From contig CAAFIN010000136.1 in the NCBI GenBank assembly GCA_900762945.1, forward strand, positions 1 to 9,982: a DNA stretch of 9,982 nucleotides. Reading direction: 5' to 3'. The first letter of the stretch is position 1; the number at the start of each line of letters is the position of its first letter. The translations under genes and the position numbers were made by a program. Of this stretch, positions 1-5,392 are shown piece after piece. The notes below the pieces were generated by a model. That model saw only the letters and a list, made by a program, of their open reading frames with translations. It ran no database searches and was not told the origin of the DNA. This stretch comes from Clostridia bacterium (GTDB taxonomy: Bacteria > Bacillota > Clostridia > Christensenellales > Pumilibacteraceae).

Positions 1-42
1 CAAATATTGCGCCGATTTTAATAGCGCGCCAAAGGAGCGATA

Positions 43-837
43 ATGAAAGACGTATCTTACGAATACTTCCACGACAAAGACACCGAACTGTGCGTTTCCG
101 AGGGGAAAAGCGGCGTGTGCCGCTCGCACTTTCACCGCAGTATCGAGATTCTGTACGTCATGGAAGGCGCGATCCTCACGGAGATAAACGGCAAAGATTA
201 TTTTGCCGAACCCGACGATATTATTTTCGTGCACGGCTACTACACGCACGCTTTCAAGCCCGAGCCGTTCTATCGCAAGGTGTTTTTCGTTATTCCCTCG
301 AACTACGGCAACGACTTCGACGCGATCTTTCAGCGGTCGAGTCTGCCACCGATTTTAGACGACAAGGATTTTAACCGCGAAAACCTGCGCGACCTCTTTC
401 AGAAAATGTACGACGAGCGCGAAACCATGCCGCCGCTCGTTAAAAAAGGCTATCTCAACGTGGCTCTCGGCTCGATCATCGACCGCTATCCCCTATTACC
501 GCTCGAAAAGAACGAAGGCGTGGATATGCTGGTCGGCGTTCTCAATTATATCGACATCAACTACGCTTCGCCAGTCACGCTCGACGCGCTGAGCGAAACT
601 TTCGGCTACAACAAGTACTATTTTTCGCGGCTTTTCAACAAGTATATCGGCGAAAACCTGAATAATTACGTCAATATCGTGCGGCTTCAGCACTTTATGT
701 CCGCCGCCAAGCGCGAGGAAAACACGCCCATTTCCGAACTCGCGTTCTCTTGCGGTTTCGACTCTCTCACCACTTTCTACCGCTATTTCAACAAGATCTA
801 CGGCGCAACGCCCAAAGAAGTCCTCGCGGGGAAGTAA
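43..837 (+). CDS. AraC-family transcriptional regulator with N-terminal cupin domain
   Basis: A 264-residue one-component DNA-binding regulator. Residues about 25-75 form a small-barrel (AraC_binding/cupin) domain: H29 and H31 followed by E35 in the usual H-x-H plus Glu pattern, then the D-I-I-F-V-H-G strand typical of these sensors. Residues about 162-262 are the double helix-turn-helix AraC domain: the first HTH around 178-200 (ending Y-F-S-R-L-F), the second around 229-252, with the conserved I-S-E-L-A-F-S-C-G-F-D and G-A-T-P-K-E-V tail. Length is normal for the family. The start is supported by AAAGGAG at 31-37, 5 nt before the ATG. Family members of this shape usually respond to a sugar or related small molecule and control nearby catabolic genes, but no such gene is in the window, so the ligand and targets are unknown. 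The likely neighbour to check lies left of position 1. Confident in family, not in role. Confidence 0.93.
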   Translation: MKDVSYEYFHDKDTELCVSEGKSGVCRSHFHRSIEILYVMEGAILTEINGKDYFAEPDDIIFVHGYYTHAFKPEPFYRKVFFVIPSNYGNDFDAIFQRSSLPPILDDKDFNRENLRDLFQKMYDERETMPPLVKKGYLNVALGSIIDRYPLLPLEKNEGVDMLVGVLNYIDINYASPVTLDALSETFGYNKYYFSRLFNKYIGENLNNYVNIVRLQHFMSAAKREENTPISELAFSCGFDSLTTFYRYFNKIYGATPKEVLAGK

Positions 838-858
838 GACGCGAAAAAACGCCGCGAA

Positions 859-893
859 CGAGCGCCGGCGAGCGATATCCTCGCTGGCGCTCG
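859..893. repeat. GC-rich inverted repeat behind the AraC gene
   Basis: Arms 859-872 and 880-893 pair over 14 bp with a single G-T wobble around a 7-nt loop (CGATATC). It overlaps the left end of repeat A. It could act as a transcript 3'-end stabiliser, but no U-tract follows (GGTTAAGG comes next), so it is not called an intrinsic terminator. Confidence 0.6.
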
Positions 894-964
894 GGTTAAG
901 GATAAGTACTTCTCTACCGTGGGGGATTCCACGCAAATGCTTGTGCATTTGCTCTGAATGACCG
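874..964 (+). repeat. Composite intergenic repeat, copy A
   Basis: Shares an ordered set of blocks with copies D and E in the same orientation and with B and C in the opposite one: GATATCCTCGCT, then GTTAAGGAT, then TACTTCTCTACCGTGGGG, then GATTCCACGC, a variable stem-loop, and CTCTGAATGACCG. The variable stem here is a perfect 8 bp, GCAAATGC (933-940) with GCATTTGC (945-952) around TTGT. It has no coding capacity of its own. Confidence 0.8.
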
Positions 965-1020
965 TTAAAAACGGAAACTGCGCGTTAAATTTAAATTAGA
1001 ACGAGAAGCCCACGTTTTCC

Positions 1021-1086
1021 TACCGTCATCCTGAGCGAACGAAGTGAGCGTGAGGATCCCCTACGGTAGAGAAGTAATAAACCTTA
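1021..1086 (-). repeat. Composite intergenic repeat, copy B (partial)
   Basis: Reverse orientation relative to copy A. It keeps CCTACGGTAGAGAAGTA (reverse complement of the TACTTCTCTACCGTGG block of A), the GGATCC block and the terminal CGTCATCCTGAGC block, with a different intervening stem region. It lacks the GATAT hairpin end and instead runs into the palindromic element F through ACCTTACGTC. Confidence 0.75.
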
Positions 1087-1200
1087 CGTCATCTTGAGCA
1101 GAGCGACAGCGAAGCCCTGAAGATCTAGCCGAAGGCGCATTTATATATTTTTTTGCGCTTCGCTAGATTCCCGGGGCTACGCTCGGAATGACGTATAAGG
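1083..1200. repeat. 118-bp palindromic repeat element F
   Basis: The outer ends are CCTTACGTCAT and ATGACGTATAAGG, inverted copies of each other. Moving inward, TTGAGC pairs with the region around GCTCGGAA, GATCTAG (1122-1128) with CTAGATTC (1163-1170), and CTAGCCGAAGGCGC with GCGCTTCGCTAG, leaving a T-rich centre (ATTTATATATTTTTTT). The CGTCATYYTGAGC terminus is the same as in the composite repeat, so F looks like two repeat ends joined head to head. No protein is encoded. Confidence 0.7.
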
Positions 1201-1242
1201 TTGGATATTATCTAAAAGCAATGTGCAGTTTAACTATTACCT

Positions 1243-1344
1243 CGTCATTCAGAGCGCGGCGGCACGCCGCGCGTGGAATCCCCTACGGCAGAACAAATAA
1301 TTATCCTTTAACTCGCGCGACAGCGCGAATATCACTCGTTATCG
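1243..1344 (-). repeat. Composite intergenic repeat, copy C (most complete)
   Basis: Reverse orientation relative to A. Read on the minus strand it is ATAACGA, a 22-nt hairpin unit starting GTGATATTCGCGC (1314-1335), AGTTAAAGGATAAT, TTGTTCTGCCGTAGGGG, ATTCCACGC, an 8-bp stem and CTCTGAATGACG. The stem is perfect, GCGCGGCG (1254-1261) with CGCCGCGC (1265-1272) around GCA, a completely different sequence from the stem at the same place in copy A. Confidence 0.8.
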
Positions 1345-1421
1345 CTCGCGCGTTTCGTCTTAACGTTATATCATACCGCCGATAGCGCGAACGAATCGTG
1401 AATATGCGGTAAGGGCGCGAA

Positions 1422-1439
1422 AATTTTACGGGTAAAATT
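1422..1439. promoter_or_regulatory. Perfect palindrome upstream of the kinase promoter (candidate operator)
   Basis: AATTTTAC (1422-1429), two-base centre GG, GTAAAATT (1432-1439): an uninterrupted 8-2-8 dyad ending 13 bp before the -35 box at 1453. The position suits binding of an activator or autoregulator of the kinase/regulator operon. Which protein binds is not visible; the operon's own response regulator and the AraC-type protein are the nearest candidates. Confidence 0.5.
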
Positions 1440-1452
1440 ATGGCGGCGGGCG

Positions 1453-1481
1453 TTGAGTTTTTGCGAAAAATCTGTTATACT
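1453..1481 (+). promoter_or_regulatory. Sigma-A type promoter of the kinase/regulator operon
   Basis: -35 TTGAGT (1453-1458), 17-bp spacer, -10 TATACT (1476-1481). The -10 box ends only 6 nt before the kinase ATG at 1488, so the expected transcription start falls at or within a base or two of the initiation codon, predicting a leaderless mRNA. Confidence 0.75.
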
Positions 1482-1487
1482 TAATAA

Positions 1488-3398
1488 ATGCGAAAACTTT
1501 CCCCGAAAATCAGGTCGATCGCCCTCTCGCTGGGCGCGGTCGTTATCGCCGCGGTATGCTTGTTTATCACGGCTTATTTCCTCGTGAAAAGCAACGACGA
1601 TATGAATTCGAAGCAAGGGCTTCCCGATATACGAAACTGCGTAATCGACTTTTCGGGTACGGACACGGACGGCAAGTACCTCAAGCAGCATATGCAAGGC
1701 ACGTACGAATTTTTCTATAACAAGTGGCTGATAACCGACGGGATCGAAAACGCCGAGCCGGACGCGGTCGTGACCGTGCCGCACCGCTATACCGAAACCG
1801 CGCTCGGCGGCAAGCGGCTCGATAACTCCGGCTACGCTTCTTACCGCGTGTTCGTCGCCGGTCTGAAGCCGGGTACGCCGATATACTTTCTCAACAACAA
1901 TTTCGTGGGCGCGTTCCGCGGGTTCGTGAACGGCAAACTCGTGTACTCCTACGGCTCGCAGAACAAGACGGGCGAAGCGTGGTCGGACGGCGAAGCGGAA
2001 GTAATGCTGACCTACACGGTCGAGGACGAAAAACCGCTCGAGATCGTATTCGAAGTGTCCTCGTGCCGGGAGGGCGGGCTGACTTCCGCGCCGCGGCTGA
2101 TGATTTCCACGCGCGACGCCGACCCGCCGTCGCCGTACCTTACGAACAATATCGGCTTTATAATTTTAGGGCTGACGGTAGCGTTGTTCGCGTTCTCGTT
2201 CATCATCAACTTCGGTCTGCCGTCGTTGCGCCGCGACTACTCGTTCGCGCTCGTCATGACCGCCGTGACGATAATGACGGTATTCTCTATCGCCGTTTAC
2301 TGGCGGCTGCTCGCGTTCATGCGGCTTCATTCCTATAATATAATGATCGACGCGAACTTTATCGCCGTGGCGCTTCTTATATACTCGCTCCTCTACCACT
2401 TCTACCGAAGCGGAGCGGTCAAGCACATGCGCCCGATCCTTATCGCGGTAAGCGCCGCAACTATCGCGGCGATCGCGGTCTATATCGCGCTCGTCGGCAC
2501 CGTCTACCGCGTGATAGCGCCGCTTATCGAGTGCGCTTGCCTTATCGGACTTATTTACCCGCTTATCCGTTCTTTTCGCGCAGAGCCTGTGCGCAACGTC
2601 ACTTATTCGCTGTTTCTGCTGTCCGTCGCGACTTACGTTCTCTGCACGGCGTTCGACCTCATGAATCTGACGGTCGCGGGCATGGAACAAAGCGTAGCCT
2701 ACGTCATGATCCCCATGATTCTGTTCGTGATCGCGCTTTACCGCGAAATTACGGTGGAAAACTCGCGCAAGGTCGTGGACGCTTTGCGGCTCGAAAAGGA
2801 ACGCGACGCGATAAAAGCCGACGCTTTGCGGGCGCAGATAAAGCCGCATTTCATTTTCAACAGCCTTGCTTCCGTTCAGCACGCTTACGAAAAGGACAAA
2901 GCGCTCGGCGACAAGGCGCTCACCGCGTTCAGCCGACATCTTCGCGCCAACGTGGACGCGGGCGAGGACGAGCTCGTGCCGCTCTCCCGCGAGATCGGGA
3001 ACATAAACAACTATGTGGAACTCGAAAACATGCGCCGCGAAAAACCCGTACGCTTTCTTTTGGATTGCGCCGACCTCGGGCTTTGTCTGCCGGTACTCAG
3101 TCTGCAACCGTTTATCGAGAACGCGTTCAAGTACGCAGGTACCGAAAACGTGGACGGCGGCTACGTTCAGCTGCGAAGCCGCACTACCCCCGGCGGTCAC
3201 GTCGTGGAGATTATCGACAACGGCGCGGGCTTCGATCCCGCTGCGTTGAAAAGCACTTCCGTGGGACTGAAAAACGCGAGCGAGCGACTACGGATACTGG
3301 CAAACGCGCGGGTCACGGTGGACAGCGCGGTCGGAAAAGGCACGCGCGTTATAATTGAACTTCCCGAAATCAACGACGAAAAGGACGGTAAAAAATGA
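1488..3398 (+). CDS. Membrane sensor histidine kinase, LytS/YesM-type (His_kinase family) with 7TM sensor region
   Basis: 636 residues. One N-terminal membrane helix (about 11-33) is followed by an extracytoplasmic beta-rich domain (about 45-215; F-N-G/V-N-G-K turns) resembling the jelly-roll modules of 7TMR-DISM sensors. Seven hydrophobic segments follow (about 222-243, 250-272, 287-305, 314-336, 341-361, 371-390, 401-419), then a charged linker (420-450). The kinase core has phosphoacceptor H454 in Q-I-K-P-H-F-I-F-N-S-L, N box Q540-P-F-I-E-N545, G1 box D577-N-G-A-G581 and G2 G616-K-G-T619, all intact. The ligand is unknown. An in-frame TAA directly precedes the ATG (1485-1487), so translation cannot start earlier. 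There is no Shine-Dalgarno and the promoter abuts the ATG, implying leaderless initiation; the membrane helix right after M1 supports this start. The stop overlaps the regulator start (ATGA). Confidence 0.92.
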   Translation: MRKLSPKIRSIALSLGAVVIAAVCLFITAYFLVKSNDDMNSKQGLPDIRNCVIDFSGTDTDGKYLKQHMQGTYEFFYNKWLITDGIENAEPDAVVTVPHRYTETALGGKRLDNSGYASYRVFVAGLKPGTPIYFLNNNFVGAFRGFVNGKLVYSYGSQNKTGEAWSDGEAEVMLTYTVEDEKPLEIVFEVSSCREGGLTSAPRLMISTRDADPPSPYLTNNIGFIILGLTVALFAFSFIINFGLPSLRRDYSFALVMTAVTIMTVFSIAVYWRLLAFMRLHSYNIMIDANFIAVALLIYSLLYHFYRSGAVKHMRPILIAVSAATIAAIAVYIALVGTVYRVIAPLIECACLIGLIYPLIRSFRAEPVRNVTYSLFLLSVATYVLCTAFDLMNLTVAGMEQSVAYVMIPMILFVIALYREITVENSRKVVDALRLEKERDAIKADALRAQIKPHFIFNSLASVQHAYEKDKALGDKALTAFSRHLRANVDAGEDELVPLSREIGNINNYVELENMRREKPVRFLLDCADLGLCLPVLSLQPFIENAFKYAGTENVDGGYVQLRSRTTPGGHVVEIIDNGAGFDPAALKSTSVGLKNASERLRILANARVTVDSAVGKGTRVIIELPEINDEKDGKK

Positions 3399-4183
3399 AC
3401 GTAATAGTAATCGACGACGAACCCGCGCCGCTTCTCACGTTTGCGTCGCATATCCTCGATAACGCCGCGGTCACGGCGAACATGTTTTCGCTGAAAGTGG
3501 ACGAAGCGCTCGAGTTCGCGCGCACGCACGAGCATAAAGCCGTGTTCCTCGACATAAAAATGCCCGCGATAAACGGCGTGGACCTCGCCGAAAAGTTCAT
3601 CGGAATCAACCCCGACGTGCGCATAATTTTTATCACCGGCTACGCCCAGAACGTGCGCGAAATCAAGCGCCGTATCGGCAAAAACTTTTTCGCGTTCTGC
3701 TACAAGCCCTACGACGCCGCCACGCTCGGCGCGATCCTCACCCGCCTTGCGGACGAGAACAACCGCACGGCGACTTTCCGCACTTTTCCGCGCTTCGATT
3801 GCTTCGCGGGTTCCGTTCCCGTCGACTTCGGACGGGCGAAAGCCAAGGAACTTCTCGCGATTCTCGTCGACCGCCGCGGCGGTTTCGTCACTATGGAAGA
3901 AGCGATAACCGCGCTGTGGCAGGAAAAGACCGCGAATCTGTCGAAACAACTCTACCGCGACGCCGTGTGCAGGCTTCGGCTGACGCTGAACGAGTACGGT
4001 ATCGGGCATATTCTTAACGTCAAGCGCGCCCGCCTCGCGCTCCGCACCCGCTACTGCGCGTGCGATATGTGGGATTTCGTCGACGGCAAAACCCCGGGCG
4101 CGTTCCGCGGCGAGTATATGCGCCCGTACGAGTGGGCGATAAAGACCGAATCGTTCTTCTCCGCAAACTCAGAAACCGACTGA
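3395..4183 (+). CDS. Two-component response regulator with SARP-like winged-helix output
   Basis: 262 residues. Residues 1-118 form a receiver domain with acidic pair D7/D8, phosphoacceptor D53 in F-L-D-I-K-M-P, T81 and K104-P105: all catalytic positions are present. Residues about 128-250 match the output part of the SARP-like response regulators (COG3947 type): K-A-K-E-L-L-A-I-L-V-D-R-R-G-G-F-V, A-L-W, a recognition region with V-C-R-L-R-L-T-L-N-E-Y-G, and the characteristic tail C-D-M-W-D-F plus G-E-Y-M-R-P-Y-E-W-A. It therefore binds DNA, presumably after phosphorylation by the kinase encoded upstream. The ATGA overlap with the kinase stop indicates translational coupling; AAGGA at 3381-3385 lies 9 nt before the ATG. 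His_kinase-type sensors more often pair with LytTR or AraC outputs, so this output type is worth noting but not unique. Targets are unknown; the operon's own palindrome at 1422-1439 is one possibility. Confidence 0.92.
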   Translation: MNVIVIDDEPAPLLTFASHILDNAAVTANMFSLKVDEALEFARTHEHKAVFLDIKMPAINGVDLAEKFIGINPDVRIIFITGYAQNVREIKRRIGKNFFAFCYKPYDAATLGAILTRLADENNRTATFRTFPRFDCFAGSVPVDFGRAKAKELLAILVDRRGGFVTMEEAITALWQEKTANLSKQLYRDAVCRLRLTLNEYGIGHILNVKRARLALRTRYCACDMWDFVDGKTPGAFRGEYMRPYEWAIKTESFFSANSETD

Positions 4184-4222
4184 CCGCGGCGCGTTTCCAT
4201 CGCGGTGATTATTATAGGAAGG

Positions 4223-4345
4223 GATATCCTCGCTCCGCGCGAGTTAAGGATTTGCACTTCTCTACCGTGGGAGATCCTCACGGAGCAAGAAAAAACACCC
4301 GTTATGCGGGTGTTTTTTTCTTGCTCCTCAGGACGACGTATAAGG
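4223..4345 (+). repeat. Composite intergenic repeat, copy D, with terminator as its stem
   Basis: Same orientation as copy A: GATATCCTCGCT, GCGCGAGTTAAGGAT, CACTTCTCTACCGTGGG, AGATCCTCACG, then the terminator hairpin in place of the usual variable stem, then TCAGGACGACGTATAAGG. The flanks ATCCTCACG and CTCAGGAYGACG match copy B, showing that the hairpin sits exactly where other copies have their stem-loop. Confidence 0.75.
4282..4327. terminator. Bidirectional intrinsic terminator between convergent genes
   Basis: Left arm 4282-4301 (GGAGCAAG, A-run, CACCCG) pairs with right arm 4307-4327 (CGGGTG, T-run, CTTGCTCC) around the loop TTATG, with one bulged T. The core ACACCCG/CGGGTGT is followed by seven T on the plus strand and six T on the minus strand. 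It therefore serves both the response regulator gene ending at 4183 and the membrane protein gene ending at 4359. Confidence 0.9.
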
Positions 4346-4358
4346 TTTGGTCTCCTTT

Positions 4359-5060
4359 TTACTGATTATCGTTGTTTTTATCTTCGTTATTTATACCTAA
4401 AGCGGACTTCACCACCCTATCCGCGGCGGCGCGGTACTGCTCGTCGGTGAGTACGCCCTCGTCGTGAAGTTTCTTAAGATCCGCGAGTTTCGCGTCCACG
4501 CTGTCCCCGCCGGCCGCGGGTTTACCCGGCGCTGGCTGAGTTTCGTCGAACGGATCGATAACGCGGATCGCGGGGTCGGCGTGCGTAGGTTCGTCGCCGC
4601 GCACGCTTCCGTCGGGGTAATAGTAAGCGGTCACTCTGGCGCCGTCCGCGTTGTCCTTGGCGGCGAGCGAGATTATTTCGAACGCAAACGCCACGCCCGC
4701 GCCGAGCGCAAGCGCGATCGCGAGTCCGCCGCTGACGATATACAGCACGAAAATCACGCCGAGAAGTATGCAACTGACTATCCCGAGAGCTTTGCGCGCT
4801 TTGGGGAACTTGCCGCTGCAAAGAAGCGCACATACCACGATTTCGCCCGCGCCGATTAAGATAAAGATCACGCCCACGGCGATAAACGTCGCTTTCAGCG
4901 CATCGTAACTCATTCCGAGTTCTTGTAGCAGTCGCGGGTCGACGAACTCGAGCAGCGTGTCGGGCGCTGCCGCCGCGAGCAAGCCGCTGAGCGCGATAAA
5001 CGCGCCTAAAATTATGCCGATAATCGAGGATATAATTTCGAATTGTCTTTTTCTTTTCAT
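4359..5060 (-). CDS. Four-helix membrane protein with C-terminal SHOCT segment
   Basis: 233 residues, function unknown. A basic N-terminus (M-K-R-K-R) is followed by four hydrophobic segments at about 9-31, 56-81, 90-111 and 113-134, then a polar linker rich in Pro, Asp and Gly (135-185). The C-terminal segment (about 187-221; D-A-K-L-A-D-L-K-K-L-H-D-E-G-V-L-T-D-E-Q-Y) matches the SHOCT short C-terminal motif, thought to mediate oligomerisation. The tail is Asn/Asp-rich. The membrane part with SHOCT resembles DUF4064-like small membrane proteins of Bacillota, but that placement is tentative. The start is supported by GGAGA (minus strand of 5066-5070), 5 nt before the ATG. It is a single gene behind its own strong promoter and ends at the shared terminator 4282-4327. 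There is no visible partner. Confidence 0.87.
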   Translation of the reverse strand: MKRKRQFEIISSIIGIILGAFIALSGLLAAAAPDTLLEFVDPRLLQELGMSYDALKATFIAVGVIFILIGAGEIVVCALLCSGKFPKARKALGIVSCILLGVIFVLYIVSGGLAIALALGAGVAFAFEIISLAAKDNADGARVTAYYYPDGSVRGDEPTHADPAIRVIDPFDETQPAPGKPAAGGDSVDAKLADLKKLHDEGVLTDEQYRAAADRVVKSALGINNEDKNNDNQ

Positions 5061-5073
5061 GATTTTCTCCGTA

Positions 5074-5114
5074 AACGGCGGTGTTTCGGGGTTCGTAACG
5101 TTCCCCTTGCCGTT
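5074..5114 (-). promoter_or_regulatory. Possible stem-loop at the 5' end of the SHOCT-protein mRNA
   Basis: On the minus strand AACGGC (5109-5114) can pair with GCCGTT (5074-5079), and inside it GGGG (5103-5106) with CCCC (5088-5091). The outer stem begins about 3-4 nt after the predicted start of transcription and closes just before the ribosome binding site. It resembles 5'-terminal stabilising stems; internal loops make it uncertain. Confidence 0.35.
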
Positions 5115-5123
5115 TTTCCTATA

Positions 5124-5152
5124 ATTATATAGCGAAATTCCCGCCTTGTCAA
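5124..5152 (-). promoter_or_regulatory. Perfect-consensus sigma-A promoter of the SHOCT-protein gene
   Basis: Minus strand: -35 TTGACA (5147-5152), 17-bp spacer, -10 TATAAT (5124-5129). Transcription should begin near 5117-5118, giving a leader of about 57 nt. Both hexamers are exact consensus, so expression is expected to be strong unless repressed. Confidence 0.9.
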
Positions 5153-5162
5153 GAGGGAAAAC

Positions 5163-5222
5163 GATAACGAGTGATTCCCTCGCTATGCTCGGGTGATATT
5201 TTTGCTACGCAAAAGTGATATA
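5163..5222 (+). repeat. Left inverted-repeat block: tandem 22-nt hairpin units
   Basis: ATAACGA (5164-5170) followed by two exact 22-nt units that both start with GTGAT and carry GCTA at the hairpin centre: 5171-5192 and 5193-5214, then GTGATAT. The second unit contains a TTTTGC/GCAAAA stem. The same arrangement, inverted, lies at 6088-6152, and 5195-5215 is identical over 21 nt to the reverse complement of 6100-6120. Confidence 0.8.
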
Positions 5223-5233
5223 AGGCTTGCCGT

Positions 5234-5300
5234 GTGATATTCGCGCTACCGCGCGAGTTAAAGGATAATAACTTGTTCTATGACGGGGATTCCACGCGCA
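5234..5300 (+). repeat. Composite intergenic repeat, copy E
   Basis: Begins with another 22-nt unit (5234-5255, GTGATATTCGCGC then TACC then GCGCG), followed by AGTTAAAGGATAATAACTTG, TTCT, GGGGATTCCACGCGC. It matches copy C on the opposite strand block by block. It ends near 5300 without the variable stem and GAATGACG end, so it is 3'-truncated or degraded. Confidence 0.75.
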
Positions 5301-5381
5301 AAGGTATACGCGGCGGGCGTTTCGTCAATAATTATCGCGGGCGGTTCCGCTACGTAAGGCGGGCGCGAATAATTATTCGGC

Positions 5382-5388
5382 AAGGTGA
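5382..5388 (+). promoter_or_regulatory. Ribosome binding site that fixes the start at 5393
   Basis: AAGGTGA ends 4 nt before ATG 5393. The open frame could extend upstream to GTG 5234, but that extension would translate repeat E and has no Shine-Dalgarno, so 5393 is preferred. Confidence 0.7.
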
Positions 5389-5392
5389 ATTT

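Larger units (their letters stand above)
838..1452. other. Repeat-filled intergenic stretch without a gene
   Basis: About 615 bp between the AraC gene and the kinase promoter. Most of it is accounted for by repeats A (874-964), B (1021-1086), F (1083-1200) and C (1243-1344), listed separately. The remaining pieces (965-1020, 1201-1242 and 1345-1421) are AT-richer or unremarkable and show no ribosome binding site, tRNA or convincing reading frame. No T-run follows the GC-rich hairpin at 859-893, so there is no classical terminator directly after the AraC gene. Confidence 0.7.

Noticed and set aside
859..893. Intrinsic terminator of the AraC gene
   Set aside because: A strong stem, but no T-tract follows.
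838..1344. CRISPR array
   Set aside because: The repeats are in mixed orientations, spaced irregularly and have no uniform spacers; there are no cas genes.
1188..1385. Small plus-strand frame in the intergenic region
   Set aside because: It runs through repeats F and C and its sequence is repeat translation; no ribosome binding site.
2166..3200. Long minus-strand frame inside the histidine kinase gene
   Set aside because: Lies wholly opposite a gene with intact H, N, G1 and G2 boxes; composition is antisense-like.
5234..5392. N-terminal extension of the orphan gene from GTG 5234
   Set aside because: It would translate repeat E, has no Shine-Dalgarno, and a good AAGGTGA precedes ATG 5393.
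5300..5392. Promoter for the orphan gene
   Set aside because: Only weak -10-like words (such as AATAAT) without a fitting -35; not supportable.
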